Source: Candidatus Parcubacteria bacterium (GTDB taxonomy: Bacteria > Patescibacteriota > Patescibacteriia > UBA1558 > GWA2-36-10). Taken from it: a stretch of DNA of 49,583 bases. The DNA is taken from assembly GCA_018669975.1 (NCBI GenBank), contig JABHSK010000009.1, forward strand, positions 115,127 through 164,709. Reading direction: 5' to 3'. Made by a program: the position numbers and the translations under genes. This document shows, piece by piece, positions 1-8,014 of the stretch (positions are counted from its first letter, which is position 1; each line of letters opens with the position of its first letter). The notes under the pieces were generated by a model. The model saw only the letters and a program-made list of their open reading frames with translations, was not told where the DNA came from and did no database searches.

Positions 1-71
1 ATGTCAAATTTTTACTCACTTTGCTTTGTTTAAGCTAGAAATATACACAAATTTAAGTGTTTACCTACACC

Positions 72-80
72 TTATCCACA
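72..80 (+). promoter_or_regulatory. DnaA-box match at window edge
   Basis: TTATCCACA, a perfect match to the consensus DnaA box, in the gene-free first 128 bases. It is a single box, far from the dnaA/dnaN origin candidate, so titration or regulation is as likely as an origin role. Nothing else is recognisable in bases 1-128. Confidence 0.35.
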
Positions 81-128
81 GTTATGAATAAAATATATGT
101 ATTAAGTGCCTTTTTTAGCTAATTTTAG

Positions 129-758
129 CTAAAAATCATCCTGGGTAAAACCTAATTTCCAAATACCTCTTTCAGGAGTACCATCCCAAACAAAACGACC
201 ACAGTTATCTCCATTAGCCCCATCTATCAATCCATCAACCACTGTCAAATAAGTCACACCTTGTATATATAGACTAGCACTATGATATGGATTACCAATC
301 ATGCAACCATTACTATCATAGCTTTGCGCATCTCCATCATTATCATACTCATAACTAAGTTCAAAACTTCCCGCAAAGTTAGAAAAATCGGTATTATTAG
401 CAAACCAATCTATGGTTGGTTCGGCGTTATTACTACAACCACCCACCAAACTACAACTACCGGATCCCCTTGGATATTCACCACCCTCGCAAAACAGAGC
501 ACTCACACCATTACTTGGATCATGAAATTCATCCTGAATCTCACACTCGGACATCCAGTGATTACCATAGTCCCCCATCCAAACACGCAAGGCTAAAGCG
601 AGTTGTTTTATTTCACTACCATTCTTAGCAGCTCGAGCCTTGTCTACACCCCCACGAAGCTGAGCTACAGCTATGGTAGATAAAATACCAATAATAGCAA
701 TTACCACTAATAACTCCATCAAAGTAAACCCTCCTTGTTGTTTGTTTTTTCCAAACAT
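129..758 (-). CDS. Type IV pilin-like / pseudopilin protein
   Basis: 209 aa. The N-terminus has a class III prepilin signal: a short basic leader ending in GG, then FTLMELLVVIAIIGIL. Cleavage would follow Gly10, leaving Phe1 and Glu5 of the mature protein, as in type IV pilins and type II secretion pseudopilins. The hydrophobic helix is followed by a globular region with several cysteines (about six after residue 70) that could form disulfides outside the cell. It is the last gene of the leftward ruvA-femAB-murE run, 9 bases after the murE-like stop. No prepilin peptidase or assembly ATPase is in this window. Major and minor pilin roles cannot be told apart. Confidence 0.85.
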   Translation of the reverse strand: MFGKNKQQGGFTLMELLVVIAIIGILSTIAVAQLRGGVDKARAAKNGSEIKQLALALRVWMGDYGNHWMSECEIQDEFHDPSNGVSALFCEGGEYPRGSGSCSLVGGCSNNAEPTIDWFANNTDFSNFAGSFELSYEYDNDGDAQSYDSNGCMIGNPYHSASLYIQGVTYLTVVDGLIDGANGDNCGRFVWDGTPERGIWKLGFTQDDF

Positions 759-767
759 TCTGTCTGG

Positions 768-2063
768 TTATTTATTTTGTAAATATTTTCTAACTACTTG
801 CCTATCATCATGTGGAATCATCTCACCTGCCTGGCTGCATATAAATTGCTCTGCTCCTTTTCCAGTAATCAACACCAAATCATTTGCCTGAGCTAATTCT
901 ATAGCCTTTTTAATTCCATCTTGTCTGTCTAATATCTCAAATAAATTTTTGTTCTTTTGTTTTCCAGCTTCTACTGCACCTTTGGTTACATAATTTATTA
1001 TTTCCATCGGATCATCATCGTAGGGATCTTCATTGGTGACAATGACAATGTCTGCCTCCTGCCCAGCTAGTTTGCCCATGATTGGCTGTCGAGCCTTATC
1101 CCTACCACCACCACAAGAACCTAGTACATGAATCAATTTCTTTTTAGAAATCTGACCTAAGGCTTGATATAGATTCTTCAGGCTCTCTGGCTCTGGTGCA
1201 TAATCAACCATCACTTTAAAATTTTGCCCCTCTTCTATCCACTCCTGTCTACCTGGCACACCCCTCAATAAGCATTGTGAGGCTTTACTCAAATCAAAAC
1301 CAAGTGCATCAACCGTGCTGATAGCTGCCAAAACATTATAAACATTAAAACGACCTAAAAAATTTGTCTTAATAGCTTGATCATTAACTACAAAGTATAA
1401 ATCACCACCATCCATATCAATGGAACGTGCTTGCCAGTCAGCTTCTTGGTCTATGCCATAAGTAAAAAATTTATCTACTTCAGTTTCTCGCAGGCGAGCG
1501 GTTTCCTTGTCATCAGCATTGCTAATGATGGTCTTGTTTATTTTTTTTCCTTTTATATTTTTACAACTACTCTTAGACAAATGCTTAAAAAGCCTCTCCT
1601 TACAATCTCGATATTTTTCAAAGCTGCCGTGTGCCTCTATATGCTCTGGTGTTAGATTAGTAAAAACCACCAGATCATAATTAATGCCACTGTGTCTGTG
1701 TTGCTCTATCCCTTGGGAAGAGGTCTCCACAACAGCGTAGGTACAACCAGATTCTACCATTTGCCGTAATAATTTTTGAGTTTGAAAACGACCCAACATC
1801 GTCATTTTTTTGTTGTTGAGCCACTCTTTGTCATCCACCTTGAAATTAACCGTTGACGCAATACCTGTTTTCTCACCTAGACATTCTAGATATTGAGAGA
1901 TTAAATTAACAGTGGTGGTCTTACCATTGGTACCAGTGACACCAATAACTATCAACTCTTCGCTAGGACTAAAATAATACCAGGTTGCCAACTTGGCTAA
2001 AAACCAATGGTAAAAAAGCAGTAATGGTCTAGGTGTAAATTTTTTAATAATTTTTCTAAGCAT
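768..2063 (-). CDS. murE: MurE-like Mur ligase (UDP-MurNAc-tripeptide synthetase)
   Basis: 431 aa. An ATP-dependent Mur ligase that adds the third amino acid of the peptidoglycan stem peptide in the cytoplasm. The P-loop GVTGTNGKTTT lies near residue 43, followed by the central ATPase domain (ETSSQG, FTNLTPEHIEAHGS) and the C-terminal ligase domain (VMVDYAPEPESL, GSCGGGRDKARQP). It is about 60 aa shorter than typical MurE because the N-terminal UDP-binding domain is almost absent; a hydrophobic stretch replaces it. The DNPR motif that marks diaminopimelate enzymes reads NEDPYDDDP, so the amino acid added is not obvious. The start overlaps the upstream gene's end by 8 bases, suggesting coupling. 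Confidence 0.85.
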   Translation of the reverse strand: MLRKIIKKFTPRPLLLFYHWFLAKLATWYYFSPSEELIVIGVTGTNGKTTTVNLISQYLECLGEKTGIASTVNFKVDDKEWLNNKKMTMLGRFQTQKLLRQMVESGCTYAVVETSSQGIEQHRHSGINYDLVVFTNLTPEHIEAHGSFEKYRDCKERLFKHLSKSSCKNIKGKKINKTIISNADDKETARLRETEVDKFFTYGIDQEADWQARSIDMDGGDLYFVVNDQAIKTNFLGRFNVYNVLAAISTVDALGFDLSKASQCLLRGVPGRQEWIEEGQNFKVMVDYAPEPESLKNLYQALGQISKKKLIHVLGSCGGGRDKARQPIMGKLAGQEADIVIVTNEDPYDDDPMEIINYVTKGAVEAGKQKNKNLFEILDRQDGIKKAIELAQANDLVLITGKGAEQFICSQAGEMIPHDDRQVVRKYLQNK

Positions 2064-2778
2064 TATTATTTAAATAATTTTCAACCTTCTCAATATCCTC
2101 TGGTTTACCAAAATCAAGCCAATCACCTTTTAAATCCTTAACCTTAACTTTCCCTTGTTTGGCTAATAAATTTATAACATCTGTTAGTTCGTATTCACCA
2201 CGTGGTGATATATCTATCTTGTCTAAATAATCAAAAACTTCAGTTGTAAATTTATATAAGCCTGTATTAATTAGGTTACCAATATGTTTCTCTGGTTTTT
2301 CAACAATCTTCTCTAGTAAACCCTTATCGTTAACCCGCAAAACTCCATAATTTTGTGGTTGTTGATGTGGTAAGCCAGCTACATAACTATACTCATCATC
2401 TATATTAAAACTCTTAAGATCTTCAACTGAATACAGGTTGTCTCCATAAACTGATAAAAAGCTTTGCCCTTGTAATAAATCACGTACACACTCTAAGGGA
2501 CAAGCTGTACCATATCTATCCTCTCCTAAAATATCAAATTGATTAACCAAACTTATATTAAACTCCCCTTTATATTTAGCTAAAAACTGATCCATAAAAT
2601 CTTTCTTGTAACCCACAACCATTATTACCTCCTCAAAACCTGCCTGCTTAAGATTGTTAAGTAGATAGTATAGAAAGGGTTTGCCATTGGTCTCAATTAA
2701 GTGTTTGGGCTTATCTTTGGAAAGGTGCAGCATACGGGAACCACGCCCCGCTGCTGAAATCAATACTTTTTTTATCAT
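2056..2778 (-). CDS. Sugar-1-phosphate nucleotidyltransferase
   Basis: 240 aa from the internal ATG. The ORF-track start 16 codons upstream is rejected because it lies inside femAB, whereas this ATG forms an ATGA overlap with the femAB stop. The N-terminal signature ISAAGRGSRMLHLSKDKPKHLIE is the nucleotide-binding loop of the RmlA/GlmU/MurU nucleotidyltransferase family, which makes NDP-sugars from NTP and sugar-1-phosphate. The motif VYGDNLY supplies the metal-binding Asp, and VEKPE and NTGLY are family motifs. There is no left-handed beta-helix acyltransferase domain, so it is not a full GlmU. The sugar cannot be read from sequence; its place between femAB and murE suggests envelope or glycan precursor synthesis. 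Confidence 0.85.
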   Translation of the reverse strand: MIKKVLISAAGRGSRMLHLSKDKPKHLIETNGKPFLYYLLNNLKQAGFEEVIMVVGYKKDFMDQFLAKYKGEFNISLVNQFDILGEDRYGTACPLECVRDLLQGQSFLSVYGDNLYSVEDLKSFNIDDEYSYVAGLPHQQPQNYGVLRVNDKGLLEKIVEKPEKHIGNLINTGLYKFTTEVFDYLDKIDISPRGEYELTDVINLLAKQGKVKVKDLKGDWLDFGKPEDIEKVENYLNNNA

Positions 2779-3785
2779 TGCGGTAATCTTCTTAGTTTTC
2801 TCATTAACGAATAAACACCATACCAACTTTTATCATATATAAAGTTGTGTGCTCCTGGTGATTTAATAACCCTACCACCAAAACCTTTTTTAAATCTAGT
2901 GAAACCTGCCCAACCTACCTTGGATCCATCTTCAGGAGCAATGCCCCAAAAATCATAAATCTTATAACCCTGCTCCTTCGCCTGCTTAATAATTTCCCAC
3001 TGTAATAGGTGCGGCGCCATATATTTTCTAGAATTATAATCAGAGGCGCCATGCAGGTAGGTAACCGCTGATCCAAATTTAACCACAATATTAACAGCCA
3101 CTACTTGCTCTGCAACTTTAGCTATACAAAGTTGTCCGACTTTATGTTTGAGTAAAATTTTCCATAGCAAACGATAGTGTGCGGCTGAGTGTGAATTGAT
3201 TTGATTACGTTTGGCTGTTTGTCCAACTAAATCCAAGAAGTGTTTTATATCCTCCTCTTTGGTACTAAAACTAATTTCTACACCCTTGCGCTTGGCTAGG
3301 GAAATATTATATCTAGTCTTAGCATGCATCTCGGCTAATAAATTTTTCAATTCTAACTCAAGATCTAGGATTAAAGTATCACGTGGTTGCAAATCATGAC
3401 TCTTAATAAACTCTGGCAACAAGTACATTTGATTACTTGGTTCTAGTTTATAAAAAATCTCCTGTCTTTTTTTAGTATCAATAGTAACATCTCTAAGTTT
3501 AGATAATATCAATTGTAGCGCTTCCTGCCTCTGTCTGTCATCCAAGTCTGCAGAAAAAATTGGTCCTCTAGGAGAATATAAATAACTCTTACCCAGTGGT
3601 AGTTGCATCTCATAGGCCAAACAAGTAGCTATGGTTATTTGTTTATCGACTATTGCTAACTGCCAATTTCTAAGCTCCCGCTGTTCCAAAAAATCCTGCC
3701 AAACACTAGACTGCAAAAAATTACCAGAAATGAATCTGGCTTTTAAAAAATCATCGTAATTATTTTTCTCTGCTATTAATTGCAT
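2775..3785 (-). CDS. FemA/FemB-like aminoacyltransferase
   Basis: 336 aa. Matches the FemABX peptidyltransferase family (two GNAT-like subdomains), which uses aminoacyl-tRNA to attach amino acids to the peptidoglycan stem peptide or lipid II. Visible family features are the N-terminal FLQSSVWQDFLEQRE, the middle LLAEMHAKTRYNISLAKRKGVEI, and the C-terminal YDFWGIAPEDGSKVGWAGFTRFKKGFGG. The start directly abuts the ruvA stop and the end overlaps the nucleotidyltransferase ATG. Together with the MurE-like enzyme it points to a cross-bridged peptidoglycan. The amino acid used is unknown. Confidence 0.9.
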   Translation of the reverse strand: MQLIAEKNNYDDFLKARFISGNFLQSSVWQDFLEQRELRNWQLAIVDKQITIATCLAYEMQLPLGKSYLYSPRGPIFSADLDDRQRQEALQLILSKLRDVTIDTKKRQEIFYKLEPSNQMYLLPEFIKSHDLQPRDTLILDLELELKNLLAEMHAKTRYNISLAKRKGVEISFSTKEEDIKHFLDLVGQTAKRNQINSHSAAHYRLLWKILLKHKVGQLCIAKVAEQVVAVNIVVKFGSAVTYLHGASDYNSRKYMAPHLLQWEIIKQAKEQGYKIYDFWGIAPEDGSKVGWAGFTRFKKGFGGRVIKSPGAHNFIYDKSWYGVYSLMRKLRRLPQ

Positions 3786-4355
3786 TTATTTATTTACTAA
3801 TTGTAGCGCCTGCTTAATACGTGTGGCTAAATCCGTTTCATCTTTTGGTAGATCCTTGATAATCTGCTGCGCTTCATTTTGTTTGTACCCCAAAGACACC
3901 AATGCGTTTACTACCTGTCTATCACTACTGGTCACCACAGATGCTTCAGATAAATCAACAATGAATTTCTCCTTAAGCTCTACCACCAGGCGTTCAGCGG
4001 TTTTTTTACCAATTCCAGACACCTGCTGCAACACATCATAATCACCACTAGTGATGGCTCGCTTAAGCTCCTCAACCTCTGCCAACGCCAAAACATTAAG
4101 AGCGCTTTTTGGTCCCACTCCAGATACAGAAATAAGCTTCTTGAAAAAATCCAACTCCTCAAAATCGGCAAAGCCATAGAGATCAAAGGCATCTTCTTTT
4201 ATATATGAGTGTATAAAGTACTCTTGTTCTTTATCAATTTGAGCCTTTTCCAAATTTTTAGCACTCAAAAACACCTCATAACCAACCCCACTATTTAACA
4301 AAACAATGGATCGATTGGTTTTATTAATTGTCTGTCCTTTTATAAAAGCTATCAT
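3786..4355 (-). CDS. ruvA: Holliday junction DNA helicase subunit RuvA
   Basis: 189 aa, near the usual 190-200. RuvA binds four-way junctions and loads the RuvB motor. The N-terminal OB-fold begins MIAFIKGQ; two helix-hairpin-helix motifs are visible (ISVSGVGPKSALNVLA and QQVSGIGKKTAERLVVELK); the C-terminal helical domain contacting RuvB includes NALVSLGYKQNEAQQII. It is the first gene of the leftward operon, followed immediately by femAB. ruvB and ruvC are not in the window. Confidence 0.97.
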   Translation of the reverse strand: MIAFIKGQTINKTNRSIVLLNSGVGYEVFLSAKNLEKAQIDKEQEYFIHSYIKEDAFDLYGFADFEELDFFKKLISVSGVGPKSALNVLALAEVEELKRAITSGDYDVLQQVSGIGKKTAERLVVELKEKFIVDLSEASVVTSSDRQVVNALVSLGYKQNEAQQIIKDLPKDETDLATRIKQALQLVNK

Positions 4356-4404
4356 GGGCTTATTTTATCAGAATTTTCAGACAAATTCAATCACAAGCAA
4401 GTTA

Positions 4405-4433
4405 TTGACATTAGCGCTCCAATGTACTATATT
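4405..4433 (+). promoter_or_regulatory. Sigma70-type promoter of the acidic-tail membrane gene
   Basis: TTGACA, 17-base spacer, TATATT. About 65 bases before the GTG start at 4500, giving a moderate 5' UTR. Confidence 0.7.
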
Positions 4434-4499
4434 GGGTCATTGTGCGAGGTAAATTCCCTTATATCGCTATGAACCTTCAAAACCCGAAAGGAGACTCAC

Positions 4500-5642
4500 G
4501 TGTTTGAAACAGCCGATTCCAAGCAAGCTTTTTGGAGGTGGCCCCTTGTGGCTACCGGACTATTCCTACTCATTTCTCTGTTTCGTATCTTCACCGGTCT
4601 AACCCCCGACGTCAACAGTCTTGTTTTTCCCTTTGAATTCCCGAACTGGCTAGGTTGGATCCCAGCCGCTGTCAACGCCGGACTATTTGTGATGGTCTTC
4701 CTGTTGCTGACTAGCAACAAGAAATCGCGAAGCATGCTGAAAAGTCTAGATAACAAAGACGATCATATCGTAGCTGTTATCGCCGCTTTGGTGATGAGTC
4801 TAGTTTTCAGCAATATCTATAGTATGACTGGCATTATCGCCGGTAGCCTACTGATAGGCATACTCATTTTCTTCTTCCTGGACCACGAGTTTGATCTGTT
4901 AGCTGTTCTGTCCTACATGGTAGTAATTGGTTGGTCACACAACCTCCTAGTACAGACCACAGATCACTATTGGACCTACAGCCTATTCGTTAGTCCTTTT
5001 GAAGCTGTGTTTACAGCCATCATTAGCGTGGTTGCTATGCTTTTAACTGCTGTTGTTATCTACGCTCTTTCTTCCTTGTCGGTCTACGCCTTCCGGTTTG
5101 CCTTCCCCGAGGAAGATGAAAAAAAATACGTTCCCGAAAAATTGGAACCCCGTACTCCGAATACCGAAGAGCAAGCGGCTCTCCGAATCCTGAAAAATGC
5201 TCGTGAATCAGAGGACACAACTCCCACCAAAGATAGCGAGCCTAATCCGGATGCCGAATATACCGAAGCTGGTATTGCCGACAAGGCCGCTCTAGACACC
5301 TTAGTCGATGCTCCAATCAAGACTGGAGATCCCCTTGGTGACGTTGTCCCGGATGAGATGCCAGACCTCTTGGATGGTGACACCGATGGTCCTGAAAAGA
5401 CCGAAGCCGAAGCCGAGTGGGCACCTGATCCGATACATATCGACGATGAAGAGTCTGCACCCGCAGACACCGAAACCGAAATTACTTCGGCAACCAAAGA
5501 CGAAGAGATAACTCCTGTCGAAACTCCAGTAGAGGTTACCCCGCCGGTCGAAACCGGCGAGGATACTCCTGCTGAGGAGACTGCTGATAAGCCGGTCGAG
5601 AATCCGACCGACGAAACCGAACCGGACAAGAAGCCGGCCTAG
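4500..5642 (+). CDS. Polytopic membrane protein with long acidic tail
   Basis: 380 aa, function not recognised. It starts at GTG behind a clear SD (AAAGGAG, 8 bases upstream). Five to six hydrophobic segments lie between residues about 15 and 200 (for example VATGLFLLISLFRIF and IIAGSLLIGILIFFFL). From about residue 205 to the end is a low-complexity, Glu/Asp/Pro/Thr-rich tail that should be disordered. Codon use and G+C are higher than in ruvA or the U32 gene. It has its own promoter and a strong terminator, so it is monocistronic. It belongs to the SD-bearing gene class found throughout this window. Confidence 0.8.
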   Translation: MFETADSKQAFWRWPLVATGLFLLISLFRIFTGLTPDVNSLVFPFEFPNWLGWIPAAVNAGLFVMVFLLLTSNKKSRSMLKSLDNKDDHIVAVIAALVMSLVFSNIYSMTGIIAGSLLIGILIFFFLDHEFDLLAVLSYMVVIGWSHNLLVQTTDHYWTYSLFVSPFEAVFTAIISVVAMLLTAVVIYALSSLSVYAFRFAFPEEDEKKYVPEKLEPRTPNTEEQAALRILKNARESEDTTPTKDSEPNPDAEYTEAGIADKAALDTLVDAPIKTGDPLGDVVPDEMPDLLDGDTDGPEKTEAEAEWAPDPIHIDDEESAPADTETEITSATKDEEITPVETPVEVTPPVETGEDTPAEETADKPVENPTDETEPDKKPA

Positions 5643-5652
5643 CAATCTCCGA

Positions 5653-5683
5653 CCCGTCAAGTTCTGCTTGACGGGTTTTTTAT
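5653..5683 (+). terminator. Intrinsic terminator
   Basis: CCCGTCAAG/CTTGACGGG hairpin followed by TTTTTTATTTT, 10 bases after the stop of the acidic-tail membrane gene. Confidence 0.9.
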
Positions 5684-5694
5684 TTTAAGATAAT

Positions 5695-5805
5695 ATGAGC
5701 AATCCGCTAGAAAAAGTACCTTTAATCAAGGAGAGGATGATGCTCGAAAAAATCCTGCCTCTACTTCGGCAAATAAAAAAAACTCCAAGCACAACCAGTT
5801 TGTGA
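5695..5805 (+). pseudogene. 5' fragment of a possibly frameshifted gene
   Basis: A 36-codon frame starting ATGAGCAAT and stopping at TGA 5803-5805. An A8 run at 5775-5782 lies inside it. Removing one A joins the first 29 codons to the next reading frame, which is open from 5777 straight into the alpha-CTD-like ORF at 5882. The joined protein would be about 170 aa. This could be a real frameshift, a programmed one, or an assembly indel in the homopolymer. Confidence 0.45.
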
Positions 5806-5881
5806 CCACGGTCAGGTCTCATCTCTATGGCTACAAGTTACTGAGCTAATACCAGATGAACCTCTAGAAGAGATTGACATT

Positions 5882-6208
5882 ATGACCGAGTTAATTAACG
5901 ATCTACTGGCCAACTGCTCGGATGTTTCATATGCTGCCTGGTGTGTTTCTATACCCGGTCTACTACAGCGAGCCACTATCGGTGAATTCAACTATGTAAT
6001 GGACTCACTACCTGGTGCTATCTACAACCGACCAATCGAAGAGTTGGACTTGGGCGCTGAGAAAAATCTATTACTCAAGCAAAACAATATTCACACCATC
6101 GGCCAACTAATCAAACAAGCTCGACAGAGTGGTCTATTACCTGAAGTCTCCCCCGGTCTCATTAGTGAGGCTATGAGCAAAATTAGTTTTAGTGATAACA
6201 TCCACTGA
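5882..6208 (+). CDS. RNA polymerase alpha C-terminal-domain-like protein
   Basis: 108 aa as called. Residues about 50-100 (RPIEELDLGAEKNLLLKQNNIHTIGQLIKQA ... LISEAMSKI) match the shape of the RNAP alpha C-terminal domain: the conserved IEELDLS-type helix, then a helix-hairpin-helix. In true RpoA this domain binds UP-element DNA and activators; here it is separate from any RpoA N-terminal domain. The upstream frame is open for another 35 codons, so the ATG at 5882 is probably not the true start (see the fragment at 5695). No SD precedes this ATG. It may be a DNA-binding regulator; that is inference from the fold only. Confidence 0.6.
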   Translation: MTELINDLLANCSDVSYAAWCVSIPGLLQRATIGEFNYVMDSLPGAIYNRPIEELDLGAEKNLLLKQNNIHTIGQLIKQARQSGLLPEVSPGLISEAMSKISFSDNIH

Positions 6209-6210
6209 AC

Positions 6211-6244
6211 CGTGGCCCTGCTTACTAAGTGGGGCTCTTTATTT
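6211..6244 (+). terminator. Weak terminator
   Basis: GCCC...GGGC stem with an inner CTT/AAG pair, followed by TCTTTATTTAT, just after the alpha-CTD-like gene. Confidence 0.4.
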
Positions 6245-6283
6245 ATAGACAAAAATATTTTTTTATAGTTTAATTTACTTATT

Positions 6284-7543
6284 ATGCCAAACAAAAAACA
6301 TCAAGTAGAATTACTAGCTCCAGCTGGTTCATATGAAGCACTGCGGGCTGCTATCCAAAACGGTGCCGATGCAGTTTATTTTGGTGTGGGTCATATCAAT
6401 ATGCGCTCAGTATCAGCAGCCAATTTTGATTTGGATGATTTGGCTAAAATTAGTCAGATTTGTCAGGATAATAAAATAAAAACATACTTAACCGTCAACA
6501 CCGTACTCTATGATCATGATTTAGAAATGATGCGAAAGCTAATCGATGCTGCTAAGGAAAATAAAATTACCGCTGTAATTGTTTCAGATATGGCAGCCAT
6601 CCAATATGCCCATAGCATCGATATGCCTATAAATATTTCCACCCAATTGTCTGTTTCCAATATAGAGGCTATCAAATTCTATTCTCAATTTGCCGAACAA
6701 ATTGTATTGGCTAGAGAACTAACCTTGCCAATGATCAAAAATCTAGCCGAAGAAATTACTAAACAAAAAATTAACACCCCTAGTGGTGGCTTGTTAAAAA
6801 TTGAGGCTTTTGCCCACGGTGCCCTGTGCATCGGAATATCTGGTCGTTGTTACATGAGCCTTTATAATAGTAACGCTTCAGCTAATTGTGGTGCCTGCCG
6901 ACAGATGTGCCGTCGACAATATGAAGTAAAAGATAAAGACACTGGGCAAAAAATGGTGCTCGACAATGAATTTGTAATGAGCCCCAAAGATATTTGCACT
7001 ATTGGTTTTTTACCCGACCTATTAGATGCTGGTGTCTCTAGTCTTAAAATTGAAGGTCGTGGACGCTCTCCTGAATATGTAGCCATTGTTATCAAAAGCT
7101 ACCGCGAAGCTCTAGACAGCATCAATGATGGTACTTATACTTTAGCCAAAGTAAAAACCTGGGAAGAAAAATTAAAGACAGTCTATAATAGAAAATTAAG
7201 TGATGGTTATTATCTGGGTAAACCAATCCATGAATGGTCTGCCTCTGGTAATAGTCAAGCTACCGAACAAAAGTTTTTTGCCGGAGTAGTAACTCATTAT
7301 TTCTCTAAAGCCAAGGTAGCCGAAATTCAACTTCAGGCTCACAAACTAAAAGTTGGGGATAGGTTTTCTATCACTGGCCCAAGCACTGGTGTGTTGTTTG
7401 GGAAAATAGATTCACTTAGACTAGAAGATGAATCCGAGGCCAAACAGGCTAACAAAGATGCTTTGATTACAATCCCCATCAAAGAGCCTGTCAAAAAAAA
7501 TGATAAATTATATCTTATTAAATCAAGAAAAATATACGATTAA
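6284..7543 (+). CDS. U32 family peptidase / TrhP-like tRNA hydroxylation protein
   Basis: 419 aa. The N-terminus ELLAPAGSYEALRAAIQNGADAVYFGV is the U32 (collagenase-like) barrel signature. The family motif ELTLPMIKNLAEE and the cysteine cluster GALCIGISGRCYMS...NCGACRQMCRRQY are present, as in YegQ/TrhP and RlhA, which hydroxylate RNA bases using an Fe-S cluster. A small C-terminal beta domain follows residue 330 (FAGVVTHYF...LKVGDRFSITGP). The start has no SD; it is ATG after TTACTTATT. A ferredoxin gene lies 6 bases downstream and may be the electron donor. TrhP, RlhA and a real peptidase cannot be separated with certainty, but the four-cysteine set favours RNA modification. Confidence 0.85.
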   Translation: MPNKKHQVELLAPAGSYEALRAAIQNGADAVYFGVGHINMRSVSAANFDLDDLAKISQICQDNKIKTYLTVNTVLYDHDLEMMRKLIDAAKENKITAVIVSDMAAIQYAHSIDMPINISTQLSVSNIEAIKFYSQFAEQIVLARELTLPMIKNLAEEITKQKINTPSGGLLKIEAFAHGALCIGISGRCYMSLYNSNASANCGACRQMCRRQYEVKDKDTGQKMVLDNEFVMSPKDICTIGFLPDLLDAGVSSLKIEGRGRSPEYVAIVIKSYREALDSINDGTYTLAKVKTWEEKLKTVYNRKLSDGYYLGKPIHEWSASGNSQATEQKFFAGVVTHYFSKAKVAEIQLQAHKLKVGDRFSITGPSTGVLFGKIDSLRLEDESEAKQANKDALITIPIKEPVKKNDKLYLIKSRKIYD

Positions 7544-7549
7544 AATATT

Positions 7550-7783
7550 ATGAAAAAATATAAAGTAACAGTTGATAGAAATAAATGTATTAGTTGCGCC
7601 GTTTGCGTCAGCTTGTGTCCAGAAATTTTTAGCATTAGCGCTGATAATAAAATCCAAAGTAAGAGCTTTGAACAAAAAGGGGATTTATTAGTTGGTGAGG
7701 TGGACGAGTCTCAACTACTAGCAGTCCAACAAGCTTCTCAAGCTTGTGTTGAAAATGTCATCAAAATAGAAAAAATAAAATAA
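7550..7783 (+). CDS. Ferredoxin, single [4Fe-4S]
   Basis: 77 aa. Cysteines at 13, 16 and 19 (CISCAVC), a further Cys before Pro at 23, and one near the C-terminus (QACVENVI) match the Thermotoga-type single-cluster ferredoxin, in which the first three and the last are ligands. A second CxxCxxC set is absent. It sits 6 bases after the U32 gene, so the two are co-transcribed; as the only electron carrier here it probably serves the U32 enzyme. The start is ATG with no SD. Confidence 0.85.
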   Translation: MKKYKVTVDRNKCISCAVCVSLCPEIFSISADNKIQSKSFEQKGDLLVGEVDESQLLAVQQASQACVENVIKIEKIK

Positions 7784-7800
7784 CCATACAAACACCGATT

Positions 7801-7830
7801 AGAGGTCGATTTCTTCGGCCTCTTTTTTTA
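7801..7830 (+). terminator. Intrinsic terminator
   Basis: GAGGTCG...CGGCCTC hairpin with a T7 tract, 20 bases after the ferredoxin stop. Confidence 0.85.
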
Positions 7831-7844
7831 TTTTTTAAACAACC

Positions 7845-7951
7845 AAAAAACACCCCAATCGCGCAAGAGTGCTTTCCGGTCTGTCCTATTGTCTTGGACA
7901 AAATAAATTTTGCCTATCTCAAAAACCTTTTTAACAAAGGCGTATTGAGAT
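7845..7951 (-). ncRNA. Candidate small RNA, divergent from the 6S-like RNA
   Basis: The leftward promoter TTGTCA-N17-TATAAT (7958-7986) predicts a start near 7951. The RNA would open with a hairpin TATCTCAA...TTGAGATA carrying an inner CCTTT/AAAGG stem, then GGCAAAAT/ATTTTGTCC and TGTCC/GGACA stems. It ends with CACTC...GGGGTG and TTTTTT near 7845. No ORF of note lies inside. Family unknown; the SRP RNA apical motif is not present. Confidence 0.45.
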
Positions 7952-7957
7952 AATGGC

Positions 7958-7986
7958 ATTATACCAAACTTTCAAAAACTTGACAA
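7958..7986 (-). promoter_or_regulatory. Leftward promoter of candidate small RNA
   Basis: TTGTCA, 17 bases, TATAAT on the minus strand. Its -35 overlaps the -35 of the rightward 6S-like RNA promoter, so the two may compete. Confidence 0.5.
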
Positions 7987-8008
7987 ACGTTATCCACAGC
8001 CTTAATAT
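7980..8008 (+). promoter_or_regulatory. Promoter of 6S-like RNA with an internal DnaA box
   Basis: TTGACA, 17 bases, TAATAT. The spacer holds TTATCCACA (7990-7998), a perfect DnaA box, so DnaA could repress or time this promoter. Confidence 0.6.
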
Positions 8009-8014
8009 AGGTAA

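Noticed and set aside
5084-5629. 181-aa Ser/Val-rich minus-strand ORF
   Set aside because: Antisense of the acidic repeat-like tail of the gene at 4500; no initiation signals.
7845-7951. 4.5S/SRP RNA
   Set aside because: CCGGAAAGC looks like the SRP GGAA loop, but the closing pairs and the AGCAG side of the symmetric loop are absent.
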